DNA of 12,938 nucleotides from Candidatus Tayloriibacteriota bacterium (GTDB taxonomy: Bacteria; Patescibacteriota; Minisyncoccia; Phycocordibacterales; PALSA-1337). Where the stretch lies: positions 1-12,938 of the forward strand of contig PMZP01000061.1 of NCBI GenBank assembly GCA_003170325.1, written 5' to 3'. The position numbers were made by a program, and so were the translations under genes. Positions 1 through 6,481 of the stretch are shown piece by piece. How positions within the stretch are numbered: position 1 is the stretch's first letter; each line of letters starts with the position of its first letter. The notes beneath the pieces are model-generated. The model made no database searches, was not told the origin of the DNA, and saw only the letters and a program-made list of their open reading frames with translations.

Positions 1-15
1 ACTTAGCAGAGCCAT
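1..15 (-). CDS. Possible 5' end of a gene running off the left edge
   Basis: An ATG reads leftward from position 15 (MALLS to the window edge). It lies 11 nt after a perfect TATAAT on the same strand, the short-leader arrangement seen at several other genes here. Only five codons are visible, so no product can be named. The gene would follow the cysteine desulfurase on the same strand but from its own promoter. Confidence 0.3.
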
Positions 16-26
16 ATTTTCTCTTC

Positions 27-57
27 ATTATACAACTAATTACAACATTCCTGTCAA
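27..57 (-). promoter_or_regulatory. Sigma70-type promoter reading off the left edge
   Basis: On the minus strand, a perfect -35 (TTGACA, 52-57) overlaps the cysteine desulfurase stop codon. A perfect -10 (TATAAT, 27-32) follows. The 19-bp spacer is longer than ideal, so the match is good but not certain. It would drive the gene starting at 15. Confidence 0.45.
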
Positions 58-1292
58 TGAAAATTTCCTAGCGTGAGGAGTGCCCCGATTCGTCGAAGAA
101 CGGCTCTGACATCACTCTTGCTCGTCCACCTGCCGAAGGAAAAGCGAATCGAGGTCTTACTGTCTGCACCTATAGCCTTCAATGCATAGGATTCATCTTG
201 GTCACGAAGACACGAGCTTTTAGTGGAAACAGCAATTCCCTTTGCATCCAACTGCAAGACGAAGAATTCATTGTCGATTCCAGGGATGGAAACGTTCAAG
301 ATGTGCGGGGTAGCGAAGGCAAAGGACTGATCCTCCACTGACACCTTAGACCAGCCATTAACAGAAATATCGGGTCTTATCTTTAGAAGATCTTGAAGAA
401 AGTCACGGTTCAATCCTTCGATCCTGACCGCCTCATTTTCACGGTCAGCCGCCGCTAATTCCGATGCCTTGGCGAATCCTGCAATAGCTGGAATGTTTTC
501 GGTTCCCGATCTCATCCCCTTTTCTTGGCCGCCACCGTAAATGATCGGCTCGATCGGCGTTCCACGCTTCACGTAGAGCGCACCGATGCCGCGAGGTCCG
601 TAGATTTTGCTTCCATCGAGCGTCAGCAAATCGACGCCGAGCTTCTCGACATTCAAATCGAAGTAAAGCGCGGCTTGAGCGGCGTCGGTGTGGAAAAGAG
701 GATATTTCGGGGAAAGTCCCTCCGCCAAGCGGTCGCGATTAAGTTCTTCTTTTGCACGTCGAATCACCTTGGCGATCTCCCGAATCGGCTGAACATTCCC
801 GATCTCATTATTGACAGTCATTATGGAGACCAAAAACGTATTCGGCTTGATCGCCTTCTTTAGTTCATCGAGCGAAATGAGTCCGCAAGAATCTACTCCA
901 AGGCGCGTGACTTCTACGCCGTGCTTTTCCATCATGTTGGCGTATTCTATTACTGAAGAGTGTTCTACAGCGGAAATGATGAGATGCGGCTTTTCGATGT
1001 CGTTTCGAAGCCCGTCCTGCGCCACATATGCCGCCCGATAAACGCCTTCGAGCGCCAAGCCGTTCGACTCGGTGCCTCCGCTCGTGAACACTATTTCGTC
1101 TGAATGTCCGTGAATGAATTCGCCGACTTTCTTCCGGCTTTCTTCCAGAGCCTTCTTGGCATTGACGCCTTCCCCGTAAAGCGATGACGGATTGGCGTAT
1201 TTAGGCGCAGAAAATCTCTTCATCTCGCGAAGGACGCTAGGGTCGATAGGTGTAAGCGAAGCGTAATCTAGATAGATCCGGCGTTTGAACAT
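54..1292 (-). CDS. Cysteine desulfurase (NifS/IscS family, PLP-dependent)
   Basis: Predicted cytosolic PLP enzyme that removes sulfur from L-cysteine, forming an enzyme persulfide and alanine; the sulfur feeds tRNA thiolation or Fe-S assembly. At 412 aa it is full length for the family. Visible landmarks are H111 (AVEHSS, stacks on PLP), N162/E163 in the NNEIGNVQP segment, D203 and Q206 in HTDAAQ, the Schiff-base lysine K229 in GSKIYGPRG, the active-site loop cysteine C361 in STKSSC, and R382 in SIRFSFG. A short extra stretch around residues 180-196 precedes HTDAAQ. The ATG at 1292 is supported by an extended -10 box ending 7 nt upstream, implying a leaderless mRNA. No IscU-, SufE- or MnmA-like partner lies in the window, so I cannot assign it to Isc, Suf or tRNA-thiolation pathways and give no symbol. 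The stop is TGA. Confidence 0.95.
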   Translation of the reverse strand: MFKRRIYLDYASLTPIDPSVLREMKRFSAPKYANPSSLYGEGVNAKKALEESRKKVGEFIHGHSDEIVFTSGGTESNGLALEGVYRAAYVAQDGLRNDIEKPHLIISAVEHSSVIEYANMMEKHGVEVTRLGVDSCGLISLDELKKAIKPNTFLVSIMTVNNEIGNVQPIREIAKVIRRAKEELNRDRLAEGLSPKYPLFHTDAAQAALYFDLNVEKLGVDLLTLDGSKIYGPRGIGALYVKRGTPIEPIIYGGGQEKGMRSGTENIPAIAGFAKASELAAADRENEAVRIEGLNRDFLQDLLKIRPDISVNGWSKVSVEDQSFAFATPHILNVSIPGIDNEFFVLQLDAKGIAVSTKSSCLRDQDESYALKAIGADSKTSIRFSFGRWTSKSDVRAVLRRIGALLTLGNFH

Positions 1293-1299
1293 ATTATCA

Positions 1300-1308
1300 A
1301 ATCTAGCA
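1300..1308 (-). promoter_or_regulatory. Extended -10 promoter of the cysteine desulfurase gene
   Basis: The minus strand reads TGC-TAGATT, an extended -10 element, ending 7 nt before the ATG at 1292. No convincing -35 is visible, as is common for extended -10 promoters. Transcription would start at or next to the A of the ATG, giving a leaderless message. It is divergent from the DUF4446 promoter about 45 bp away. Confidence 0.5.
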
Positions 1309-1348
1309 TGTAAAAATCGTAGCCGCTATACTGGTCGGCGGAAAAGTG

Positions 1349-1354
1349 TATAAT
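1349..1354 (+). promoter_or_regulatory. -10 box of the DUF4446 gene
   Basis: A perfect TATAAT lies 9 nt before the ATG at 1364; no good -35 is seen. It overlaps an in-frame GTG at 1346 that could be taken as the start, and so argues against it, because the -10 box would fall inside the coding region. The predicted transcript has almost no 5' leader. Confidence 0.55.
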
Positions 1355-1363
1355 GTTCGAATC

Positions 1364-1849
1364 ATGATTTCTACTTTTATATTCGACCCGCTTTTCCCGG
1401 TAATCGTCGTATTGGCGATCGCGACGGTGGTCCTCCTAGTCATAGTCATCTCCATGCATCTGAAGCTTCGCCGATTCCTGATCGGAATCGATTCGGAGAA
1501 CATCAAAGATTCGCTCACCTTCGTAGGGTCAGGATTGAAGGAACTTGAATCGTTTCGGACTGAAATGGAAACCTACCTGACTACAGTAGAATCTCGACTG
1601 AAGAAGAGCGTACAATCGGTGCATACCGTCCGTTTCAATCCTTTCCAAGGCCAAGGTGCCGGCGGCAATCAGAGCTTCGCCACGGCCTTCCTGAACGAGC
1701 ACGGCGATGGCGTCATCGTCTCCAGCCTGTATGGCCGCGATCATGTCAGCGTCTTCGCCAAGCCGGTCAAGAACCACGCGAGCGAGCATGAATTGTCGGA
1801 TGAAGAAAAAGAGGCGTTGGAGAGCGCAAAGATGAAGCTTACGGAATAA
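1364..1849 (+). CDS. DUF4446 family membrane-anchored protein
   Basis: A 161-aa protein of unknown function. One hydrophobic N-terminal helix (about residues 8-30, rich in V/I/L) is followed by a charged, probably helical stretch (about 45-80). A compact C-terminal domain contains the conserved-looking patterns SVHTVRFNPF, GGNQSFATAFL and VSSLYGRDHVSVFAKPV, which I recognise as DUF4446. The helix suggests an inner-membrane anchor with a cytoplasmic domain. The start is set at the ATG at 1364, not the GTG at 1346, because a perfect -10 box occupies 1349-1354. It is divergent from the cysteine desulfurase and upstream of infB, separated from it by a palindrome and a separate promoter, so it probably forms its own transcript. 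Recognition is from memory of the family pattern. Confidence 0.8.
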   Translation: MISTFIFDPLFPVIVVLAIATVVLLVIVISMHLKLRRFLIGIDSENIKDSLTFVGSGLKELESFRTEMETYLTTVESRLKKSVQSVHTVRFNPFQGQGAGGNQSFATAFLNEHGDGVIVSSLYGRDHVSVFAKPVKNHASEHELSDEEKEALESAKMKLTE

Positions 1850-1868
1850 AGGGTATTGAACCCCTGTG

Positions 1869-1928
1869 TTCTGACTTCGACTCGGACGTTGTGTCTGCTC
1901 CGCAGTCACACGTCCTCGCTCGTCAGAA
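1869..1928. repeat. Long imperfect intergenic palindrome
   Basis: The outer arms TTCTGAC (1869-1875) and GTCAGAA (1922-1928) are perfect complements. Inside them, GGACG-TGTG-CTGC pairs with GCAG-CACA-CGTCC around a TCC loop, with one mismatch and one bulge. It lies between the DUF4446 stop and the infB promoter. Neither strand has a U-tract after the stem, so it is not a standard Rho-independent terminator. It contains CTCGGACG (1881-1888), a word also present in the two palindrome-bearing insertions in the dnaE-tgt ORF, so it may be an intergenic copy of a dispersed palindromic element. Confidence 0.6.
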
Positions 1929-1964
1929 TAAAATTGTAGAACAATAAACAACGCTTGGTTATTC

Positions 1965-1993
1965 TTGTCAAACCGTCTCTTTTCTGCTACACT
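1965..1993 (+). promoter_or_regulatory. Sigma70-type promoter of infB
   Basis: A -35 TTGTCA (1965-1970) and a -10 TACACT (1988-1993) have an ideal 17-bp spacer. Transcription would start near 2000, leaving a leader of about 9 nt before the ATG at 2009. This rules against the longer reading of infB from 1955, which would begin upstream of the -35 box. Confidence 0.7.
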
Positions 1994-2008
1994 AAAAATC
2001 CTACTAAT

Positions 2009-3598
2009 ATGCCCATCAAACCCGGTAACAACCTGGTCCGCCCGCTTGCTGGTACGATGAAACGTCCGCCTGTGGTCGTAGTCATGGGTCATATCGACCA
2101 TGGCAAATCCTCCCTTTTGGACTATATCCGTAAATCTAACGTGGTGGCCGGAGAAGCTGGCGGCATCACCCAACATGTCGGCGCGTATCAAGTGGAACAT
2201 GTCTCGAGCGACGGCCTCACGCATCCGATCACATTCCTGGACACGCCCGGCCACGAGGCTTTCTGCAATATACGCGAGCGCGGAGCCGAAGCAGCCGATG
2301 TCGCCATCCTGATCGTCTCGGCCGAGGACGGCGTCAAACCGCAGACCATCGAAGCATACAACGTCATCAAAGAGAGCAAGATCCCATTCGTGGTCGCCAT
2401 CACCAAGACAGACAAGCCCAACGCCAATGTTGAAAAGACCAAGCAATCCCTAGGTGAACATGAGATCTACGTCGAGGGCTGGGGCGGAGACGTGCCATGT
2501 GTGGCCATCTCCAACCTGACCGGGGAGAACATCGCCGAATTGCTCGACCTCATCAATCTGGTCGCAGAATTGGCCGATCTCACGACCGACCCCGAGAAAC
2601 CGGCTGAAGGAGTCGTCATCGAATCCGAATTGGACACCAGAAAAGGGATCTCTGCCACGCTCCTCTTGAAGACCGGTACTCTCGAAGTCGGGTCATTCGT
2701 AGTCGCGGGCAATTCATATTCTCCGGTGCGATTCATCGAGAACTTCAAGGGAGAGAAGATCGAACTCGCAACCGCTTCCATGCCGGTCGTCATTATCGGC
2801 TGGAGCGCCATTCCGGCTTGCGGCGAGACGTTCCGAACAGTCGTCAGCAAGAAAGAAGCCGAGAGAGCCGCCGGTGCCTTCGAAGCCGAGCGCCGCCGCA
2901 AGGCGCCCAAAGCCACTTCAGTGCCCCTAGCCACCAAGGCCGCGGACAAATTAAAACCGGATGAGATCGAAACAGCGGCCATAGTGACCTTACCGATCGT
3001 CCTCAAGGCCGATGTTCTCGGCTCGCTGGAAGGCGCCAAATTCGAATTGGCCAAGTTGAAGCACGACAAAGTCGGGATAAAGATCGTCTCCGAAGGGATC
3101 GGCGAGATCAACGAGAATGACGTCAGGTTAGCGCAAGGCGACCCAAACGTCGTCATCATCGGCTTCAATGCCCCTCCGGAAAAGAAAGCGGCGACCATCA
3201 TCGAACGATCCCCCGTTCCCTTGAATATCGGAAATTTTTCGGTGATCTACGACTTGGCTTCATACGTTCGCGAGATATTGCAAGCACGCGTGCCCAAAGA
3301 ATACGTCGAGGAGATGACCGGACGAGCCAAGATCCTGGCGCTCTTCAATAAGGAAAAGGATCGCCAGGTCGTCGGCGGCAAAGTCGAGACCGGCACTATC
3401 GAGAGCGGCAACGACGTGCGCATCATGCGTCGCGAAGCTGAGATCGGCCGCGGCAAGATCAAAGAATTGCAGGAGAAGAAGGTCAAGACCCGCCTGGTCG
3501 CCGAAGGCCATGAATTTGGGGTGATGATAGAGGCTAAGATAGAGATCGCGGCGGGAGATAGGATAGAGGCCGTACGTACCGTTGAGAAGCATAATTAA
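2009..3598 (+). CDS. infB: Translation initiation factor IF-2
   Basis: GTPase that delivers initiator fMet-tRNA to the 30S subunit and promotes subunit joining. At 529 aa it has only the core: G domain, domain II, domain III and the C-terminal tRNA-binding region. The long variable N-terminal domain of E. coli IF-2 is absent. G motifs are G1 GHIDHGKS (27-34), G2 around GGITQHVGAY (51-60, T54), G3 DTPGHEAF (78-85), and G4 TKTD (132-135) where most IF-2 proteins have NKxD. G5 appears as SNLTGEN, where the family commonly has SALTGE. The C-terminal half, from about residue 330, shows the IF-2 pattern (VLKADVLGSLEG, VIIGFNAPP, GTIESGNDVRIMRR). The ATG at 2009 is preferred over an in-frame start at 1955 because the promoter occupies 1965-1993. 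Its TAA abuts the ATG of rbfA with no gap, implying translational coupling. Confidence 0.96.
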   Translation: MPIKPGNNLVRPLAGTMKRPPVVVVMGHIDHGKSSLLDYIRKSNVVAGEAGGITQHVGAYQVEHVSSDGLTHPITFLDTPGHEAFCNIRERGAEAADVAILIVSAEDGVKPQTIEAYNVIKESKIPFVVAITKTDKPNANVEKTKQSLGEHEIYVEGWGGDVPCVAISNLTGENIAELLDLINLVAELADLTTDPEKPAEGVVIESELDTRKGISATLLLKTGTLEVGSFVVAGNSYSPVRFIENFKGEKIELATASMPVVIIGWSAIPACGETFRTVVSKKEAERAAGAFEAERRRKAPKATSVPLATKAADKLKPDEIETAAIVTLPIVLKADVLGSLEGAKFELAKLKHDKVGIKIVSEGIGEINENDVRLAQGDPNVVIIGFNAPPEKKAATIIERSPVPLNIGNFSVIYDLASYVREILQARVPKEYVEEMTGRAKILALFNKEKDRQVVGGKVETGTIESGNDVRIMRREAEIGRGKIKELQEKKVKTRLVAEGHEFGVMIEAKIEIAAGDRIEAVRTVEKHN

Positions 3599-3922
3599 AT
3601 GAGCCAAAAAGGAGAAAAAATAAAGGAGATAATTAGGGAATTGGCCGCCCAGTTCTTTTCCCGCGAATCGAATCGCACTTCGATGATCACTGTGACCGGT
3701 GTCGACTTATTGAGCAGAGGCGGCCGCGCCGTCATCCTCATAACGGTTTTACCTGAATCAGAAGAAGAGGCGGCTCTGGGATTCGCCCATCGGCAATTGA
3801 CGGACTTCAAAGAATTCGTCCAAAATAATTCACGGATCGCCCGCATCCCCTTCTTCGAAGTCGCCATCGACAAAGGCGAGAAGAACCGACAGAGATTGGA
3901 CGAAATAGCAAAAAGTATATAG
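3599..3922 (+). CDS. rbfA: Ribosome-binding factor A (RbfA-like)
   Basis: A 107-aa protein consistent with RbfA, a KH-type factor that binds the 30S subunit and helps late 16S rRNA maturation. The family pattern is visible: an N-terminal helix (IKEIIRELAAQFF), a strand ending MITVTGVDLLSRGG, then AVILITVLPESEEEAALGF and the helix that follows. A C-terminal segment, RIPFFEVAIDKGEKNRQRLDEI, matches the usual RIPEL-F--D form. The ATG directly follows the infB stop, and the infB-rbfA order is the classic bacterial arrangement, which strengthens the call for a divergent short protein. Translation probably relies on ribosomes terminating on infB, since no Shine-Dalgarno is evident. tRNA-Cys begins 11 nt after its stop. 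Confidence 0.85.
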   Translation: MSQKGEKIKEIIRELAAQFFSRESNRTSMITVTGVDLLSRGGRAVILITVLPESEEEAALGFAHRQLTDFKEFVQNNSRIARIPFFEVAIDKGEKNRQRLDEIAKSI

Positions 3923-3933
3923 TATTAGGGCAC

Positions 3934-4005
3934 GGCCACGTAGAAAAGTGGTAATTCGGCTCTCTGCAAAAGAGCTATACGCGAGTTCGATTCTCGCCGT
4001 GGCCT
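3934..4005 (+). tRNA. tRNA-Cys (anticodon GCA)
   Basis: The cloverleaf can be drawn in full: acceptor GGCCACG/CGTGGCC, D stem GAA/TTC with GG in the loop, and anticodon stem GCTCT/AGAGC with loop CTGCAAA (GCA at 3966-3968). The T stem is GCGAG/CTCGC with loop TTCGATT. The discriminator is T at 4005, the base expected for tRNA-Cys. CCA is not encoded (CCT follows), so a CCA-adding enzyme is required. It starts 11 nt after rbfA, probably within the infB-rbfA transcript. Confidence 0.95.
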
Positions 4006-4018
4006 CCTGACAAAATTT

Positions 4019-4092
4019 AATCTCAAAGATCAAATCTAAAAAATGCGCCCGATTTGATCAGATTTGAGATTTGATTTTTCAGATTTGAGATT
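4019..4092. repeat. AT-rich inverted and direct repeats between two tRNA genes
   Basis: The left arm (4019-4036, AATCTCAAA-GATCAAATC) is complementary to the right arm (4051-4071, GATTTGATC-AG-ATTTGAGATT) apart from a 3-nt bulge. The loop is about 14 nt. The 13-mer CAGATTTGAGATT in the right arm recurs at 4080-4092, 21 bp later. The whole tRNA spacer is therefore built from one short motif. No U-tract identifies it as a terminator; it may be a processing structure or a decayed repeat. Confidence 0.6.
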
Positions 4093-4097
4093 CAAAT

Positions 4098-4181
4098 GCC
4101 CGGGTGGCGAAATTGGTAAACGCAACAGACTTAAAATTTGTCGACCGCAAGGTCCTGTGGGTTCGAGTCCCACCCCGGGCA
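4098..4181 (+). tRNA. tRNA-Leu (anticodon UAA)
   Basis: Class II tRNA. The acceptor stem is GCCCGGG/CCCGGGC, and the D arm is GCG/CGC with GG in the loop. The anticodon stem is ACAGA/TTTGT with loop CTTAAAA (TAA at 4132-4134). The long variable arm is GACC-GCAA-GGTC, and the T arm is GTGGG/CCCAC with TTCGAGT. The discriminator is A at 4181. CCA is not encoded. Confidence 0.95.
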
Positions 4182-4237
4182 CACGAAAAATACGATGAGA
4201 GAAACAAGGCGGATTTTGAGTGTGAAAATCTACATAC

Positions 4238-4266
4238 AAAAAAGACGCCGAATTGAATCCGGCGTC
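4238..4266 (-). terminator. Rho-independent terminator of the minus-strand membrane protein gene
   Basis: On the minus strand a GC-rich 7-bp stem (GACGCCG with CGGCGTC, 4244-4250 and 4260-4266, 9-nt loop) is followed at once by six T residues (4243-4238). It lies 42 nt after the stop of the gene ending at 4308. In the plus direction there is no T-run, so it does not look like an efficient terminator for tRNA-Leu. Confidence 0.85.
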
Positions 4267-4307
4267 GGTGCATTGTTGCTTTGCGTGCGTTGATCATTAC
4301 CTCAAAC

Positions 4308-5666
4308 TCACAGCAACGGCCTAAGCCTGAAGTAGGCCTGGTCTTTGCCTTGACCTGGCATTCGCGGCATACCGGCCACGAACCCGATGGTTTTCTCGAT
4401 CTCTATGCCGCCTTCATTCACGGTCGACAATGAGATGTTGGTGTAGCATGGCACTCCGCCGATGAACAGGACTGTCATGCAGGGCATCGGCACGCTCCAT
4501 GTCGATGCAGTCGAGGTGTACCACTTGCTGAAAGAAACAACTGTTCCACCAAGTCCGACAGCGGGTTTCCAGTCTGCCTTTGCCATATCCGTGCAATACT
4601 CGAACACACACGGAGTGATGGCACCGGTATTTGTATCGACCAGCATGATGTTGGTCGGGTAGATACGGTATAACATCTCTTGCGTAACCTTGGTGACTGG
4701 AATAGTCACCCCGTCTCCCAATGTCCAGCCTTGCGCGGATACGTCGGCAATGACCCTCGTCTCGCCGCTGTAGAGCATATCTTTGCCGCAGGAACCGGTT
4801 ATCGGACAGATGTTCGGAAGAGCGGCCTTCGTAGCCAGCGGCTGTGCCGGCGGCGGAGAGAACACGAATGCGTCATCCGATACCACGTTTGTCGCAAGCC
4901 ACTGACTGTTGCTCAATGTCCACTGTAGGTTGGAACAGGCGATCCGAGATTTCAACCATATCCAAACGAGGATCGCGATACCGCCTCCGACCGCCAGACA
5001 TACCAGAAAGATACTTTTTGGCTTTGCTATGTACGTTGACCCATCGACCGCTTGAAACCTGACCAAACCGTTATTAAAGACGGTTATGACTTTGAGGGCA
5101 TTAGTGCTCCCTGCCAGGAATAATGAAACGGTCTTTTCCACAAGGTTCGTCACGGTCCGGTACCCTATGGTGGATACCGTTGTCACGGCGAGACTCACCT
5201 CGTTCGTCAATGTCATCATGTCCGGCAGCTCGTCGAGCGGCGCTGAGAGTAACTGAACAGGTCTCGGACCGTTTTGAATCAGGTCTGAAACCGGAACAGT
5301 TTCGGCTTCAACAGGTAGAGCCGTGACGGACTTGACAGACTTGGTGTCCAATCGCCCGACTGGGTAAGTCGTAGCGTAGACTATCTGACATTGCGAGTGC
5401 GTAGCCAGAAACGTGCTCAAGAAGCAGACGACGAAAATCTTCACACCGAACGTTGCTGTCTTTTTGATCGTCTTCAGGCTCCAGACTTTGACGGTAACAC
5501 CGCCAAGCACGGCCGATGTAACCATTAGCATAAGTACTGATAATGGAAGCCGCGTCATCTGATTTGAGACTAGAATGTTTTCCAATGAGAAAACAAACAT
5601 CTTCGTCCACACTGCCATCAGAGCAAGTAGCAGAATGATTATTAAACCGTATATTTTTGCGGCCAT
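4308..5666 (-). CDS. Unrecognised multi-pass membrane protein
   Basis: I do not recognise this 452-aa protein. Hydrophobic segments lie at about residues 5-27, 41-62, 72-89 and 218-238. Between TM3 and TM4 is a roughly 130-residue soluble stretch rich in V, T and S. After TM4 comes a domain of about 210 residues with seven cysteines (C244, C287, C293, C353, C358, C396, C407), including CPITGSC and CVFEYC, and repeated aromatic/Gly patterns that suggest a beta-rich fold. If the cysteines form disulfides, the domain faces outside the membrane. The ATG at 5666 is supported by a Shine-Dalgarno (AGAAAGG, 7-nt spacing). It has its own promoter, an ~80-nt leader and a strong terminator, so it is a free-standing unit downstream of rnhB. 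The SD and long leader differ from most genes here, which could reflect acquisition, but base composition is not obviously foreign. Confidence 0.75.
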   Translation of the reverse strand: MAAKIYGLIIILLLALMAVWTKMFVFSLENILVSNQMTRLPLSVLMLMVTSAVLGGVTVKVWSLKTIKKTATFGVKIFVVCFLSTFLATHSQCQIVYATTYPVGRLDTKSVKSVTALPVEAETVPVSDLIQNGPRPVQLLSAPLDELPDMMTLTNEVSLAVTTVSTIGYRTVTNLVEKTVSLFLAGSTNALKVITVFNNGLVRFQAVDGSTYIAKPKSIFLVCLAVGGGIAILVWIWLKSRIACSNLQWTLSNSQWLATNVVSDDAFVFSPPPAQPLATKAALPNICPITGSCGKDMLYSGETRVIADVSAQGWTLGDGVTIPVTKVTQEMLYRIYPTNIMLVDTNTGAITPCVFEYCTDMAKADWKPAVGLGGTVVSFSKWYTSTASTWSVPMPCMTVLFIGGVPCYTNISLSTVNEGGIEIEKTIGFVAGMPRMPGQGKDQAYFRLRPLL

Positions 5667-5673
5667 CTCTTGA

Positions 5674-5680
5674 CCTTTCT
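5674..5680 (-). promoter_or_regulatory. Shine-Dalgarno of the membrane protein gene
   Basis: The minus strand reads AGAAAGG, then a 7-nt spacer, then the ATG at 5666. It is the clearest ribosome-binding site in the window and fixes this start. Confidence 0.7.
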
Positions 5681-5750
5681 CTTTTTTTGGTTACTAGTTA
5701 CCATCCCTTCGCGCAATCAGCAGATTGTCAAAGGTCGATTCCCTGCCAAT

Positions 5751-5779
5751 ACAATACATATATATGATGATGTAGTCAA
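5751..5779 (-). promoter_or_regulatory. Promoter of the membrane protein gene
   Basis: On the minus strand, TTGACT (5774-5779) and TATTGT (5751-5756) are separated by exactly 17 bp. The -35 overlaps the rnhB stop codon. The predicted start is near 5744, giving a leader of about 78 nt. A second TTGACA-like hexamer at 5726-5731 lacks a matching -10. Confidence 0.5.
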
Positions 5780-6408
5780 GGTTGATGTTTCTGCTGTTTT
5801 TTTAAGAAGCTCCTTCGGTGAATCGGTAACATCCCGAACTTATTCACGGCCAAATAGTGAGCGCGCGTGCCATATCCTTTATGTTTCTCGAAACCGTATT
5901 GTGGGTGCTTCTTCGCAAGAGCGTTCATCTTCCTGTCGCGCAGAACCTTGGCACAGATCGAGGCCAAGGCGATGACTTTCTCTTTTTCATCGCCTTTTAT
6001 TATCGTGCATTGATCGGCATACTTCGCCGGTGCTTTTAGTCCGCCGTCGAGGAGGACTCTGCAGGCGGATGGCTCAAGCGATAATCCATTCAGGGAAGTC
6101 TCGAGTGCGCTCTTGATTGCCGAGGTCAGACCTAGCCGGTCGATGATCTTCTCGCTCTTAAAAGTGACGCGGAAATCCACCTGCCCTGCTTTTTGAGCAT
6201 CTAGGATCTTGGCGAACCATTCTTCCCTTTGTTTCTCGCTCAACTGTTTCGACTCTTTGACACCATGGAATAATTTAGGTGCGCGTTCATTCAGAAAGAC
6301 AAATGCACCGACAGCCACCGGTCCGGCGATGGGACCACGGCCTACTTCATCGATGCCGATCAAATAGCGATTTTTTGGATGTCGAGCCGGCTTGATCCGA
6401 GATTTCAT
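5776..6408 (-). CDS. rnhB: Ribonuclease HII
   Basis: Cytosolic endonuclease that cuts the RNA strand of RNA-DNA hybrids and starts removal of misincorporated ribonucleotides. With the chosen start it is 210 aa, normal for the family. The metal-binding catalytic residues are all visible: D20 and E21 in GIDEVGRGPIAGPV, D121 in LLDGG, and D158 in AKVLRDR. The segment IKGDEKEKVIALASICAK and the C-terminal YGFEKHKGYGTRAHY also match. An in-frame ATG 60 nt upstream (6468) is rejected. A TTGATG-17-TACAAT promoter lies inside that extension, and its -10 ends 7 nt before the ATG at 6408, indicating a leaderless transcript. It is divergent from dnaE, with 73 bp between start codons, which suits two replication or repair genes sharing a control region. 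The stop is TGA. Confidence 0.95.
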   Translation of the reverse strand: MKSRIKPARHPKNRYLIGIDEVGRGPIAGPVAVGAFVFLNERAPKLFHGVKESKQLSEKQREEWFAKILDAQKAGQVDFRVTFKSEKIIDRLGLTSAIKSALETSLNGLSLEPSACRVLLDGGLKAPAKYADQCTIIKGDEKEKVIALASICAKVLRDRKMNALAKKHPQYGFEKHKGYGTRAHYLAVNKFGMLPIHRRSFLKKQQKHQP

Positions 6409-6415
6409 TGCCCTG

Positions 6416-6444
6416 ATTGTAGATTGAAAACAGAGAATCATCAA
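6416..6444 (-). promoter_or_regulatory. Promoter of rnhB
   Basis: The minus strand reads TTGATG (6439-6444), a 17-bp spacer, then TACAAT (6416-6421). The -10 ends 7 nt before the ATG at 6408, so the RNA would start at or beside the start codon. Confidence 0.65.
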
Positions 6445-6446
6445 TC

Positions 6447-6475
6447 TTTCAATATTTCCTTCTATCAATTAGACT
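6447..6475 (+). promoter_or_regulatory. Candidate promoter of the dnaE-tgt ORF
   Basis: A weak -35 TTTCAA (6447-6452), a 17-bp spacer and -10 TAGACT (6470-6475), which ends 6 nt before the ATG at 6482. This again suggests a leaderless message. The site lies in the 73-bp divergent region and is offset by about 30 bp from the rnhB promoter. Confidence 0.45.
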
Positions 6476-6481
6476 ACCAGT

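Noticed and set aside
1869..1928. Rho-independent terminator for the DUF4446 gene
   Set aside because: The stem is long and interrupted, and no T-run follows on either strand.
1955..2008. 18-codon upstream extension of infB
   Set aside because: The extension contains the -35/-10 promoter (1965-1993), and its residues do not resemble IF-2.
1529..2446. 305-codon minus-strand ORF opposite DUF4446 and infB
   Set aside because: It spans two supported plus-strand genes, an intergenic palindrome and a promoter, and has no recognisable protein pattern.
2467..3201. 244-codon antisense ORF within infB
   Set aside because: Shadow of the codon bias of IF-2; the plus-strand protein is conserved along its length.
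4036..4297. Small minus-strand ORFs across tRNA-Leu (with GVGLEPTGPCGRQ-type text)
   Set aside because: They are the antisense translation of the tRNA gene, a well-known spurious annotation.
4680..5326. Plus-strand ORFs opposite the membrane protein gene
   Set aside because: The minus-strand frame has promoter, SD, membrane segments and terminator; the plus-strand frames have none of these.
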